Assembly (NCBI GenBank): GCA_900551355.1
Contig: URVR01000091.1
Location: forward strand, 1-6,969
DNA: 6,969 bases
From: an uncultured Eubacteriales bacterium
Lineage (GTDB): Bacteria > Bacillota > Clostridia > Oscillospirales > Oscillospiraceae
Direction: 5' to 3'
This document shows positions 1 through 5,362 of the stretch, piece by piece; the first letter of the stretch is position 1; each line of letters begins with the position of its first letter. The notes beneath the pieces are model-generated. The model saw only the letters and a program-made list of their open reading frames with translations, did no database searches and was not told the DNA's origin. The translations under genes were made by a program, and so were the position numbers.

Positions 1-49
1 ATCTACACTTATGCGATCGTCGGCAGCGTCAGATGTGTATAAGAGACAG
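1..49 (+). other. Illumina Nextera i5 adapter remnant (untrimmed)
   Basis: This is not genomic DNA. Bases 1-8 (atctacac) are the end of the P5 flow-cell oligo, 9-16 (ttatgcga) read as an 8-base i5 index that I recognise as S522, 17-30 (tcgtcggcagcgtc) are the read-1 adapter, and 31-49 (agatgtgtataagagacag) are the 19-base Tn5 mosaic end. The same structure appears in reverse complement at the other end of the window. Any reading frame that begins here, such as the peptide containing SDVYKRQ, is an artefact. Confidence 0.98.
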
Positions 50-258
50 GTCACATCCAGCACGGCGTTGGCGGTCATGGCGCGGGCGTGGACGCCCGCA
101 TCGGTACGCCCCGCGCCGATGAGCTCCACCGGACGCCCCTGCAGCCGGGAGAGCACGGCCTCCAGCTTGCCCTGTATGGTGTCCTTCCCCGGCTGGCGCT
201 CCCAGCCGAAGAAGCGGGTACCGTCATAGGCGATGGTGAGCTTGTAGTTCTGTTCCAA
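50..258 (-). CDS. truA: tRNA pseudouridine synthase A (TruA family), 5' part, cut by adapter
   Basis: TruA converts uridines at positions 38-40 of the tRNA anticodon arm to pseudouridine in the cytoplasm. The first 69 residues are present. They show the family start (YKLTIAYDGTRFFGWERQ, about residues 5-22), the TIQGKLE helix and the active-site motif GRTDAGVHA at 50-58, whose Asp53 corresponds to the catalytic aspartate. The rest of the protein, normally about 240-270 residues, lies beyond the contig end. No ATG is in frame: a stop lies three codons upstream, and TTG at 258 is the only initiator before the conserved domain. The possible Shine-Dalgarno AGAAAGGG lies inside the 3' arm of the hairpin at 262-306, so initiation may be weak or controlled. 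An assembly indel joining an upstream ATG in another frame cannot be excluded. The NYKLTIAYDG type of N-terminus may mark a second, stand-alone truA paralogue of Clostridia rather than the copy next to the ECF transporter genes; that is a guess. Confidence 0.88.
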
Positions 259-261
259 AAG

Positions 262-306
262 AAATCACGCCCTTTCTGCCTCATTGTAGCAGAAAGGGCG
301 TGATTT
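262..306 (-). terminator. Perfect 18-bp stem-loop: terminator of the LysE-type gene, overlapping the truA leader
   Basis: The arms 262-279 and 289-306 are perfectly complementary over 18 bp with a 9-nt loop. Read on the minus strand, the stem follows the exporter stop codon by 15 nt and is followed by TTTCTTTT, the form of an intrinsic terminator; A's on the 5' side also pair with the U tract. Three bases after the stem comes the TTG start of truA, so the U tract itself forms the truA start region and the only Shine-Dalgarno-like bases are in the stem. Confidence 0.8.
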
Positions 307-321
307 GCCAACGTATTTTCT

Positions 322-939
322 TTACAGCCAGCCCATCATCTTGACAAAGCTGTACAGCAGCTTCAGGCCGTAGAAGATGATGACGGCGCCGCAGACCTTG
401 TTGATGACGTTCAGCACCTTCTCGTTAAACTTGCTGCCCAGCAGAGATACCAGCGTGGACACCGTCAGAAACCAGATCACGGAGGCGGAGCCGAAGCCAA
501 GGATGAAGGGAACATCGCCGCCGGCGGGCAGTGTGGCCCGGAAAGCGCCCAGCATCATGGTGCCGTCAATGATGGCCTGGGGGTTCAGCCACGTCACCAC
601 AAAGGCGGAGGTGATGAGCTTCCACACCGGTACGTTCACGTCTTTGCCGCCCTCCAGGCTGGCCTTGGAGCGCAGCAGACCCACGCCGATCCAGATGACG
701 ATCAGGCTGCCGATAGCCAGAATGACCTTCTGGAGCCAAGGCACCGCCCGCATCAGCGCGCCGGCGCCCAGAAAGCAGCTAAGTCCCAGCGAGATGTCCC
801 AGAAGATGACGATCAGTGCCGTGAGATAGACGCGGCTGCGCTTCTGGGTGAGGGCGCTGTTGATGACAAACAGGTTCTGCAGCCCGATGGGCGCCACATA
901 GGCAAGGCCCATGGTCAGGCCCTGAAGGTAGATGTTCAT
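322..939 (-). CDS. LysE/ArgO-family amino acid exporter
   Basis: A 205-residue integral membrane protein of the LysE superfamily, which exports basic or other amino acids from the cytoplasm in exchange for the ion gradient. Visible family marks are the N-terminal APIGLQNLFVI segment (residues 16-26, equivalent to the PIGPQN motif) and TWLNPQAIIDGTMMLGAF (116-133, the LNP motif after the central hydrophilic loop with its charged GGKD). About six hydrophobic segments are seen, near 4-26, 37-60, 68-90, 106-128, 144-167 and 180-200, with normal length for the family. The start is supported by the ribosome binding site GAGGAGA about 8 nt upstream on the minus strand. It is divergent from an HxlR regulator gene, which suggests control by that regulator in response to a toxic metabolite or amino acid. 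The exact substrate cannot be read from the sequence. Confidence 0.9.
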   Translation of the reverse strand: MNIYLQGLTMGLAYVAPIGLQNLFVINSALTQKRSRVYLTALIVIFWDISLGLSCFLGAGALMRAVPWLQKVILAIGSLIVIWIGVGLLRSKASLEGGKDVNVPVWKLITSAFVVTWLNPQAIIDGTMMLGAFRATLPAGGDVPFILGFGSASVIWFLTVSTLVSLLGSKFNEKVLNVINKVCGAVIIFYGLKLLYSFVKMMGWL

Positions 940-963
940 GGGGTGATCTTCTCCTCGTTGCTA

Positions 964-992
964 TTTACTTTGTTTTTCTTACCTGCTATTAT
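964..992 (+). promoter_or_regulatory. Sigma-A-like promoter for the hxlR-type gene
   Basis: TTTACT (964-969) and TATTAT (987-992) are separated by 17 bases. TGC immediately before the -10 box makes it an extended -10. The predicted start is near 999, giving a leader of about 60 nt to the ATG at 1058. Confidence 0.6.
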
Positions 993-998
993 GATAGC
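985..998. promoter_or_regulatory. Inverted repeat GCTAT-N4-ATAGC, candidate operator in the divergent promoter region
   Basis: Perfect 5-bp arms (985-989 and 994-998) surround TATG and lie directly over the -10 box of the plus-strand promoter and over the probable -10 region of the minus-strand exporter promoter. A protein bound here could repress both genes. The 7-mer TGCTATT occurs at 984-990 and again at 959-965, 25 bp away, so there may be a second half site. Binding by the adjacent HxlR protein is an inference from position. Confidence 0.45.
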
Positions 999-1018
999 AC
1001 CGGGAACGGGAAATGCAA
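991..1018 (-). promoter_or_regulatory. Possible promoter of the LysE-type exporter
   Basis: On the minus strand, TTGCAT (1018-1013) and TATCAT (996-991) are separated by 16 bases; an overlapping CATAAT (993-988) is an alternative -10. The -35 match is weak, which fits a promoter needing activation, but the assignment is uncertain. It overlaps the inverted repeat at 985-998. Confidence 0.3.
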
Positions 1019-1057
1019 GAACGCAGATTTATATGAGCAGGTCAGGAGGAGCTAACC

Positions 1058-1387
1058 ATGTCCGAGTCCCACTACGATTGTCCCTGTATGGAAAAATGCC
1101 CGCTGCACCACGCCATGCAGCTCATCGGCGGCAAGTGGAAGGTGCAGATCCTGTGCGCCGTGTGCAACGCCGGCGCCATCCGCTACAACGCGCTGCGGGG
1201 CAAGCTGGACGGCGTCAGCAACACGGTGCTGGCCTCCGCCCTGCGGGAGCTGGAGCGGGACGGCCTCGTGACGCGGAAGGAGTATCTGGAGGTGCCGGTG
1301 CGGGTGGAGTACAGCCCCACCGACAGCTGCCGGGAGCTGCTGCCCATTCTGGAGCAGCTGTCCGGCTGGGCGGAAAAGCGGATGTGA
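1058..1387 (+). CDS. HxlR/MarR-like winged-helix transcriptional regulator, cysteine-rich
   Basis: A 109-residue DNA-binding protein of the HxlR family, whose members are dimeric winged helices that often sense electrophiles, disulfide stress or aldehydes through an N-terminal cysteine. The family signature is complete: CPLHHAMQLIGGKWKVQIL (14-32), RYNALRGKLDGVSNTVLASALREL (helix-turn-helix, from about 42 to 65), then the wing with VPVRVEYSPTD and a C-terminal dimerisation helix. Cys14 before Pro15 is the position of the usual redox-sensing cysteine. Two further cysteines (Cys8, Cys10) precede it as CPCMEKC, and Cys33 and Cys36 form a CxxC. The start is set by AGGAGGA at 1044-1050, 7 nt before the ATG. 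It is divergent from the exporter gene and ends at a terminator shared with the convergent mgtC-type gene. Its likely role is local control of the exporter and of itself. Confidence 0.93.
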   Translation: MSESHYDCPCMEKCPLHHAMQLIGGKWKVQILCAVCNAGAIRYNALRGKLDGVSNTVLASALRELERDGLVTRKEYLEVPVRVEYSPTDSCRELLPILEQLSGWAEKRM

Positions 1388-1392
1388 ACGGA

Positions 1393-1431
1393 AAATATCC
1401 CGCCGGCGCCGTGGGCGCAGGCGGGATATTT
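1393..1431. terminator. Bidirectional terminator between convergent hxlR-type and mgtC-type genes
   Basis: A 12-bp perfect stem (1393-1404 with 1420-1431) continues, after one mismatch, into an inner 5-bp stem (1406-1410 with 1414-1418) closed by a GTG loop. The outer bases are AAATAT/ATATTT, so a U-rich 3' side is present on both strands. It starts 6 nt after the hxlR stop and lies 21 nt beyond the mgtC stop. A palindrome, tacatatgta (1431-1440), directly abuts it. Confidence 0.85.
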
Positions 1432-1451
1432 ACATATGTAGGATATGCCCC

Positions 1452-2159
1452 TCAGACGGAGACGCGGCGGACGCCGTCGTTGGCCTTCATGAAGGCCAGC
1501 GCCTCCTCGTGGGTGATGGGCGGGTCCAGCTTGGCCGTGACCTCCATGCGGAGGACGCCGTCCTCCCGGGTCAGGTTGCTCTCGGTGATCTGGCCGCGGT
1601 GGGCCTTCACCAGGTCGTCAAAGCGGGCCAGCAGGTCGTCGCTGTCCGTCATCTCCACCACCAGCTCCTGGGTGGTCAGGGCGTCCGCCCCCACCGGAAA
1701 GCGGTGGAGCACGATCTGGATCGCCACCAGCACGGCGGCCTCGATGAACCCGACCCAGTACAGGCCCGCGCCGATGGCCATGCCCACGGCGGCGGTTCCC
1801 CACATACCGGCGGCGGTGGTCAGACCCCGGATGGAGTTGCCGTTCTTGAAGATAACGCCGGCGCCCAGAAAGGAAATGCCGCTGACCACCTGGGCCGCGA
1901 TGCGGGCGGGGTCGGCACCCCGCAGGCCGTCAACGCCCACCAGGTCCACAAAGGCATACTTGGACAGGATCATGAACAGCGCGGAGGTGCAGGCGATGAT
2001 GCAGTGGGTCCGGACGCCGGCCTCCTTCTGGCGCTTGCTGCGCTCCAGTCCCACCAGCGCGCCCAGCACGGCCGCCAGCACGATGCGGATGAAAAATTCC
2101 AGATTGTCAAAAACGGTCAGCGCCGTCTCCGGCAGATAAGCAGTCAAGCCCGACAGCAT
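1452..2159 (-). CDS. MgtC/SapB-family membrane protein
   Basis: A 235-residue inner-membrane protein of the MgtC/SapB family. In pathogens MgtC is needed for growth at low magnesium and modulates the F1Fo ATPase and phosphate uptake; in commensals its task is less clear. The membrane part (about 20-152) carries the conserved stretches LGALVGLERSKRQKEAGVRTH (32-52), QVVSGISFLGAGVIFK (90-105) and IRGLTTAAGMWGTAAVGMAIG (110-130). The soluble C-terminal part (about 163-235) resembles the ACT-like domain of full-length MgtC proteins. The start is supported by AAAGGAGG 8 nt upstream on the minus strand. It is transcribed alone, convergent with hxlR and divergent from the ABC operon. No magnesium transporter gene lies next to it here, unlike the Salmonella mgtCB operon, and its roughly 30-nt leader is too short for a long Mg-sensing leader. 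Confidence 0.93.
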   Translation of the reverse strand: MLSGLTAYLPETALTVFDNLEFFIRIVLAAVLGALVGLERSKRQKEAGVRTHCIIACTSALFMILSKYAFVDLVGVDGLRGADPARIAAQVVSGISFLGAGVIFKNGNSIRGLTTAAGMWGTAAVGMAIGAGLYWVGFIEAAVLVAIQIVLHRFPVGADALTTQELVVEMTDSDDLLARFDDLVKAHRGQITESNLTREDGVLRMEVTAKLDPPITHEEALAFMKANDGVRRVSV

Positions 2160-2195
2160 GGCAGGGGCCTCCTTTCGCGGTATACATTTTGAGAT

Positions 2196-2224
2196 AGTAT
2201 CATCTATTATACGCGGCGTGTCAA
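2196..2224 (-). promoter_or_regulatory. Probable promoter of the mgtC-type gene
   Basis: On the minus strand an exact TTGACA (2224-2219) is followed after 17 bases by GATACT (2201-2196). A perfect TATAAT also occurs at 2211-2206, but only 7 bases after that TTGACA and without its own good -35 box, so the -10 assignment is open. Either choice gives a leader of about 30-40 nt. Confidence 0.5.
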
Positions 2225-2262
2225 GCTTTCAGCAGGGGGGATTCTGTCAAATTGCCTAAAAT

Positions 2263-2280
2263 CCTGCGCACTTTTGCAGG
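2263..2280. repeat. Short inverted repeat CCTGC-N8-GCAGG upstream of the ABC operon promoter
   Basis: The arms 2263-2267 and 2276-2280 are complementary and lie 15 bp upstream of the -35 box of the importer promoter. The position suits an activator or repressor site or a weak upstream hairpin. The arms are short and could occur by chance. Confidence 0.25.
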
Positions 2281-2295
2281 TGTTTCCCGTTTTTA

Positions 2296-2324
2296 TTGAC
2301 ATCTTTTCGTAAAACGACTATAAT
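2296..2324 (+). promoter_or_regulatory. Consensus sigma-A promoter of the ABC importer operon
   Basis: TTGACA (2296-2301) and TATAAT (2319-2324) are exact consensus hexamers with the optimal 17-base spacer, in an AT-rich patch of a GC-rich window. Transcription should start near 2331, leaving a leader of about 44 nt. Such strength suits an abundant binding protein and implies that control, if any, is by repression. Confidence 0.93.
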
Positions 2325-2332
2325 GCATTTTA

Positions 2333-2351
2333 TTCAAAGGCTACCTTTGAA
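2333..2351. promoter_or_regulatory. Inverted repeat TTCAAAGG-CTA-CCTTTGAA at the transcription start
   Basis: A perfect 8-bp inverted repeat with a 3-base centre begins at about +2 relative to the predicted start. As DNA it is well placed as a repressor operator; as RNA it would form a 5'-terminal hairpin that could protect the mRNA. It does not resemble a Fur box. It ends 10 nt before the Shine-Dalgarno sequence. Confidence 0.6.
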
Positions 2352-2374
2352 AATCGTGAACGGAGGAAAATCGA

Positions 2375-3526
2375 ATGAAGAAGTTTTTTGCACTTCTGCT
2401 GGCGCTGGTCATGGCTCTGAGCCTGGTCGCCTGCGGCGACAAGACGCCCGCCAACGATCAGCAGGGCGGCAGCGATGGTGACACCGCTACCTATCCCGAG
2501 TATTTCAACGGCATGGAGGATCTGATCGCCGCGGCGCAGGCCGAGGGCGAACTGGTCGTCTACGGTTCCTGCGAGGAGGAGTATCTGGCCGCCGCGTGCC
2601 AGCACTTCCAGGATCTGTTCGGCATCAAGACCTCTTTCCAGCGCCTGTCCACCGGTGAGGTGCAGGGCAAGGTGGAGGAGGAGAACGGCAATCCTTCCGC
2701 CGACGTGTGGTTCGGCGGCACCACCGATCCGTACAATGTCTGCGCTGCCGAGGGTCTGCTGGAGGCTTATGACGCCGCCAACGCCTCCCACCTGGTGGGC
2801 GACATGTACCGCGACAAGGATGGCTACTGGTACGGCATCTACAAGGGCATCCTGGGCTTCATGGTCAACACCGACGAGCTGACCCGCATGGGCATCGAGG
2901 CTCCTCAGGACTGGGCTGACCTGCTGAAGGACGAGTACAAGGATCTGATCTGGCTGTCCAACTACAACACCGCCGGCACCGCCAAGCTGGTCATCAACAC
3001 CATGATCCAGAAGTACGGCCACGACGAGGGCATCCAGTATCTGGTGGATCTGGACAAGAACATCGAGGTCTACACCAAGTCCGGCTCCGGCCCCAGCAAG
3101 AACGTGGGCACCGGTGAGTGCGTCATCGGCATCGGCTTCCTGCATGATGGCATCACCCAGATCGTGGACAACGGCTACACCAACATCGAGCTGATCATCC
3201 CCTCCAGCGGCACCTCCTTCGAGGTGGGCGCCACCGCCATCTTCAAGGGCGCTGCCCACTCCAACGCCGCCAAGCTATGGATCGAGTACGCGCTGTCTCC
3301 TGAGTGCGTGAATCTGGCTGCCCAGTACGGCTCCTACCAGTTCCTGGTCATCGACAACGCCACCCAGCCCTCTCAGGCCGCCGAGTTCGGTCTGGATCCC
3401 AACAACGTCATGGACTATGACTTCGAGGACGCCAAGAACAACATCAAGACCTACGTCGAGGAAGTGATGGCCGCTCTGGCTGACAGCGGTGCTGACACCG
3501 GTGCGGATCGTTTCCAGACGGAGTGA
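2375..3526 (+). CDS. ABC importer substrate-binding lipoprotein (COG1840, Fe3+/sugar-phosphate AfuA-like group)
   Basis: A 383-residue extracellular binding protein that delivers ligand to the permease encoded downstream. Residues 1-19 are a signal peptide (KK, hydrophobic core) with lipobox LVAC; Cys20 would be lipidated and anchor the mature protein. A Gly/Asp/Gln-rich linker (21-40) precedes the two-lobed domain: GELVVYGSCEEEYL (58-71), the STGE loop (92-95), DVWFGGTTDPY (110-120), GFLHDGITQ (254-262) and SSGTSFEVGATAIFKGAAHS (277-296). This layout is that of the iron(III)/AfuA family. The adjacent Tyr pair that binds iron in FbpA is not seen; the equivalent region reads GFLHD (His257-Asp258) with Glu283 further on, the arrangement I remember for sugar-phosphate contacts in AfuA. 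Substrate is therefore iron(III) by default annotation, but a phosphorylated sugar or similar organic anion is at least as likely. GGAGGA (2362-2367) lies 7 nt before the ATG. It is the first gene of the operon. Confidence 0.93.
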   Translation: MKKFFALLLALVMALSLVACGDKTPANDQQGGSDGDTATYPEYFNGMEDLIAAAQAEGELVVYGSCEEEYLAAACQHFQDLFGIKTSFQRLSTGEVQGKVEEENGNPSADVWFGGTTDPYNVCAAEGLLEAYDAANASHLVGDMYRDKDGYWYGIYKGILGFMVNTDELTRMGIEAPQDWADLLKDEYKDLIWLSNYNTAGTAKLVINTMIQKYGHDEGIQYLVDLDKNIEVYTKSGSGPSKNVGTGECVIGIGFLHDGITQIVDNGYTNIELIIPSSGTSFEVGATAIFKGAAHSNAAKLWIEYALSPECVNLAAQYGSYQFLVIDNATQPSQAAEFGLDPNNVMDYDFEDAKNNIKTYVEEVMAALADSGADTGADRFQTE

Positions 3527-3562
3527 TCTGAACGCAGCATATCCTGACCCTCAGCACTTTCA

Positions 3563-3599
3563 CGGGGCGGCGGCGCTTGCCGCCGCCCCGCTTGTTTTG
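3563..3599 (+). terminator. GC-rich hairpin with T-rich tail between binding-protein and permease genes
   Basis: A perfect 12-bp stem (3563-3574 with 3579-3590) with loop GCTT is followed by CTTGTTTTG. It lies 36 nt after the binding-protein stop and 57 nt before the permease start, with no convincing promoter in between. It is best read as a partial terminator or 3'-end stabiliser that keeps binding-protein mRNA in excess over permease and ATPase mRNA, a common device in importer operons. Confidence 0.8.
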
Positions 3600-3646
3600 T
3601 ATCCATTACACCTACCATTCCTTTCGGGATGAGAAAGGAGCGTTCT

Positions 3647-5359
3647 ATGGCAAGGACCCAAGGCGCGGCGCTGGACCGGAAAAAGCTGATGGCAGACCCC
3701 ATCATGGTCACCACCATCGTCGTGCTCATTGCATTTCTGACTTTGTTTATCCTCTATCCCCTGGCCATCCTGCTGGTGGATAGTTTTGTGGGAGACGGCA
3801 CCTTCGGCTTCGGGACCTTTCAGCGTATCTTCGCCATGCCGCGCTTTACCACCGCCATCACCAACACCCTGAAGGTGGGCTTCCTGGTGGGCATCCTGTC
3901 CGCCCTCATCGGCCTGCTGTTCGCCTATGTGGAGGTCTATGTCCGCATGGGACGGTTCGTAGGCGGCCTGTTTAAGGTGGTGTCCACGCTGCCGGTGGTC
4001 TCGCCCCCCTTTGTGCTGAGCCTTTCCATGATCATGCTGTTCGGCAAGGCAGGCATCATCACCCGGTTTCTGCTGGGCATCTATGACAACAGCGTATATG
4101 GCTTCTGGGGCATTGTGGTGGTGCAGACCCTGACGTTCTTCCCCGTGTGCTACATGATGCTCAAGGGCCTGCTGAAAAACATCGACCCGTCGCTGGAGGA
4201 GGCGGCCCGGGACATGGGCGCCTCCCGCTGGAAGGTGTTCACCAGCGTGACGCTGCCGCTGATGCTGCCGGGTCTGGGCAACGCTTTCCTGGTGACGTTC
4301 ATCGAGTCCATCGCCGACTTCGCCAACCCCATGATCATCGGCGGCTCCTACGACACGCTGGCCACCACCATCTATCTGCAGATCACCGGCTCCTACGACA
4401 AGCCGGGCGCCGCCGCCATGGCCGTGGTACTGCTGTGCATCACGCTGCTGATGTTCGCGGTGCAGAAGTACTATCTGGAGGCCAAGACCGCCGCCACCCT
4501 GACCGGCAAGGCCTCCCGCGCCCGGATGCTCATTGAGGACAAGAGCGTGAAGGTGCCGCTGACCATCCTGTGTGCGCTGGCCGCCGGATTCGTCATCCTG
4601 ATGTATCTGTGTGTGCCCATCGGCGCGTGCTTCCCCACCTGGGGCTTCAAGTTCTTCCCGCTGACGGGCAAGTGGTTCGGTCTGGTGTTCACCCGCTATC
4701 ACGGCCTGCAGGCGTTCCGGGACTCCTTTGTGCTGAGCCTTATCTCCGCGCCCATCACCGCGCTGCTGAGCATGATCATCTCCTATCTGGTGGTGAAGCG
4801 GAAATTCAAGGCCAAGGGCTTTATCGAGGCGGTTTCCATGCTGGCCATGGCCGTGCCCGGCACGGTGCTGGGCGTGGGATACATCCGCGGCTTCGCCAGC
4901 GGCGTGTTCAACACCGGCTTTCTGCAGGGGCTGTACGGCACGGGGCTGATCCTCATCATCGTGTTTGTGGTGCGCTCGCTGCCCACCGGCACCCGCAGCG
5001 GTATCTCCGCCCTGCGGCAGATCGACAAGTCCATCGAGGAATCCGCCTACGACATGGGCGCCGACAGTCTCAAGGTGTTCATGACCGTGACGCTGCCGCT
5101 GATCAAGGACTCCTTCCTCAGCGGTCTGGTCACCGCCTTCGTGCGCAGCATCACCGCTATCTCCGCCATCATCCTGCTGGTGACGCCGCAGTTCCTGCTG
5201 ATCACCGTGCAGATCAACGAGTTCGCCGAAAAGGGCTCGTACAGCCTGGCCTGCGCCTTCGCCACCATCCTGATCGTCATCACCTACGGCGCGGTGCTGC
5301 TGATGAACCTGTTCATCAAGCATTTCGGCACCAGTAAAAACATGAAGGAGGACCAATAA
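3647..5359 (+). CDS. ABC importer permease, two fused membrane domains (ThiP/FbpB/AfuB type)
   Basis: A 570-residue membrane protein in which two binding-protein-dependent permease domains are joined in one chain, so a single copy can form the whole transmembrane pore. About 12 hydrophobic segments are seen, six in each half, the first near residue 23-45. Each half carries the cytoplasmic EAA coupling loop that docks on the ATPase: EEAARDMGASRWKVF-TLP at about 184-204 and EESAYDMGADSLKVF-TLP at about 464-484. The two loops are similar, as expected of an ancient duplication. An ATG at 3629 would add six residues, but AAAGGAG (3634-3640) lies 6 nt before the ATG at 3647, inside that extension, so 3647 is chosen. 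Fused permeases are typical of the iron(III), thiamine and AfuB-like groups and not of spermidine transporters, which use two separate genes. The stop is 3 nt before the ATPase start. Confidence 0.94.
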   Translation: MARTQGAALDRKKLMADPIMVTTIVVLIAFLTLFILYPLAILLVDSFVGDGTFGFGTFQRIFAMPRFTTAITNTLKVGFLVGILSALIGLLFAYVEVYVRMGRFVGGLFKVVSTLPVVSPPFVLSLSMIMLFGKAGIITRFLLGIYDNSVYGFWGIVVVQTLTFFPVCYMMLKGLLKNIDPSLEEAARDMGASRWKVFTSVTLPLMLPGLGNAFLVTFIESIADFANPMIIGGSYDTLATTIYLQITGSYDKPGAAAMAVVLLCITLLMFAVQKYYLEAKTAATLTGKASRARMLIEDKSVKVPLTILCALAAGFVILMYLCVPIGACFPTWGFKFFPLTGKWFGLVFTRYHGLQAFRDSFVLSLISAPITALLSMIISYLVVKRKFKAKGFIEAVSMLAMAVPGTVLGVGYIRGFASGVFNTGFLQGLYGTGLILIIVFVVRSLPTGTRSGISALRQIDKSIEESAYDMGADSLKVFMTVTLPLIKDSFLSGLVTAFVRSITAISAIILLVTPQFLLITVQINEFAEKGSYSLACAFATILIVITYGAVLLMNLFIKHFGTSKNMKEDQ

Positions 5360-5362
5360 GCC

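Noticed and set aside
11..311. Short open frames at the left end, including those starting in the adapter and the minus-strand frame starting MANHALS.
   Set aside because: One is translated adapter; the others are alternative frames of truA, whose correct frame carries GRTDAGVHA and starts at TTG.
943..2139. A 398-codon plus-strand open frame running over hxlR, the terminator and the mgtC region.
   Set aside because: It crosses a bidirectional terminator, overlaps hxlR in another frame and is antisense to mgtC; the product is Arg/Ala/Ser-rich with no domain.
1509..2192. A 227-codon plus-strand open frame opposite the mgtC-type gene.
   Set aside because: His/Gly/Gln-rich antisense shadow without ribosome binding site; the minus strand encodes a complete MgtC-family protein.
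2281..2375. Fur box or catabolite (cre) site in the importer promoter.
   Set aside because: No GATAATGATTATC-like or TGNAANCGNNNNCA-like sequence is visible; only the TTCAAAGG inverted repeat stands out.
2330..3259. A 309-codon open frame on the minus strand opposite the binding-protein gene.
   Set aside because: Same cause: antisense shadow of a gene with strong codon bias; Val/Gly/Asp/Leu-rich product with no family resemblance, while the plus strand has signal peptide, lipobox, promoter and ribosome binding site.
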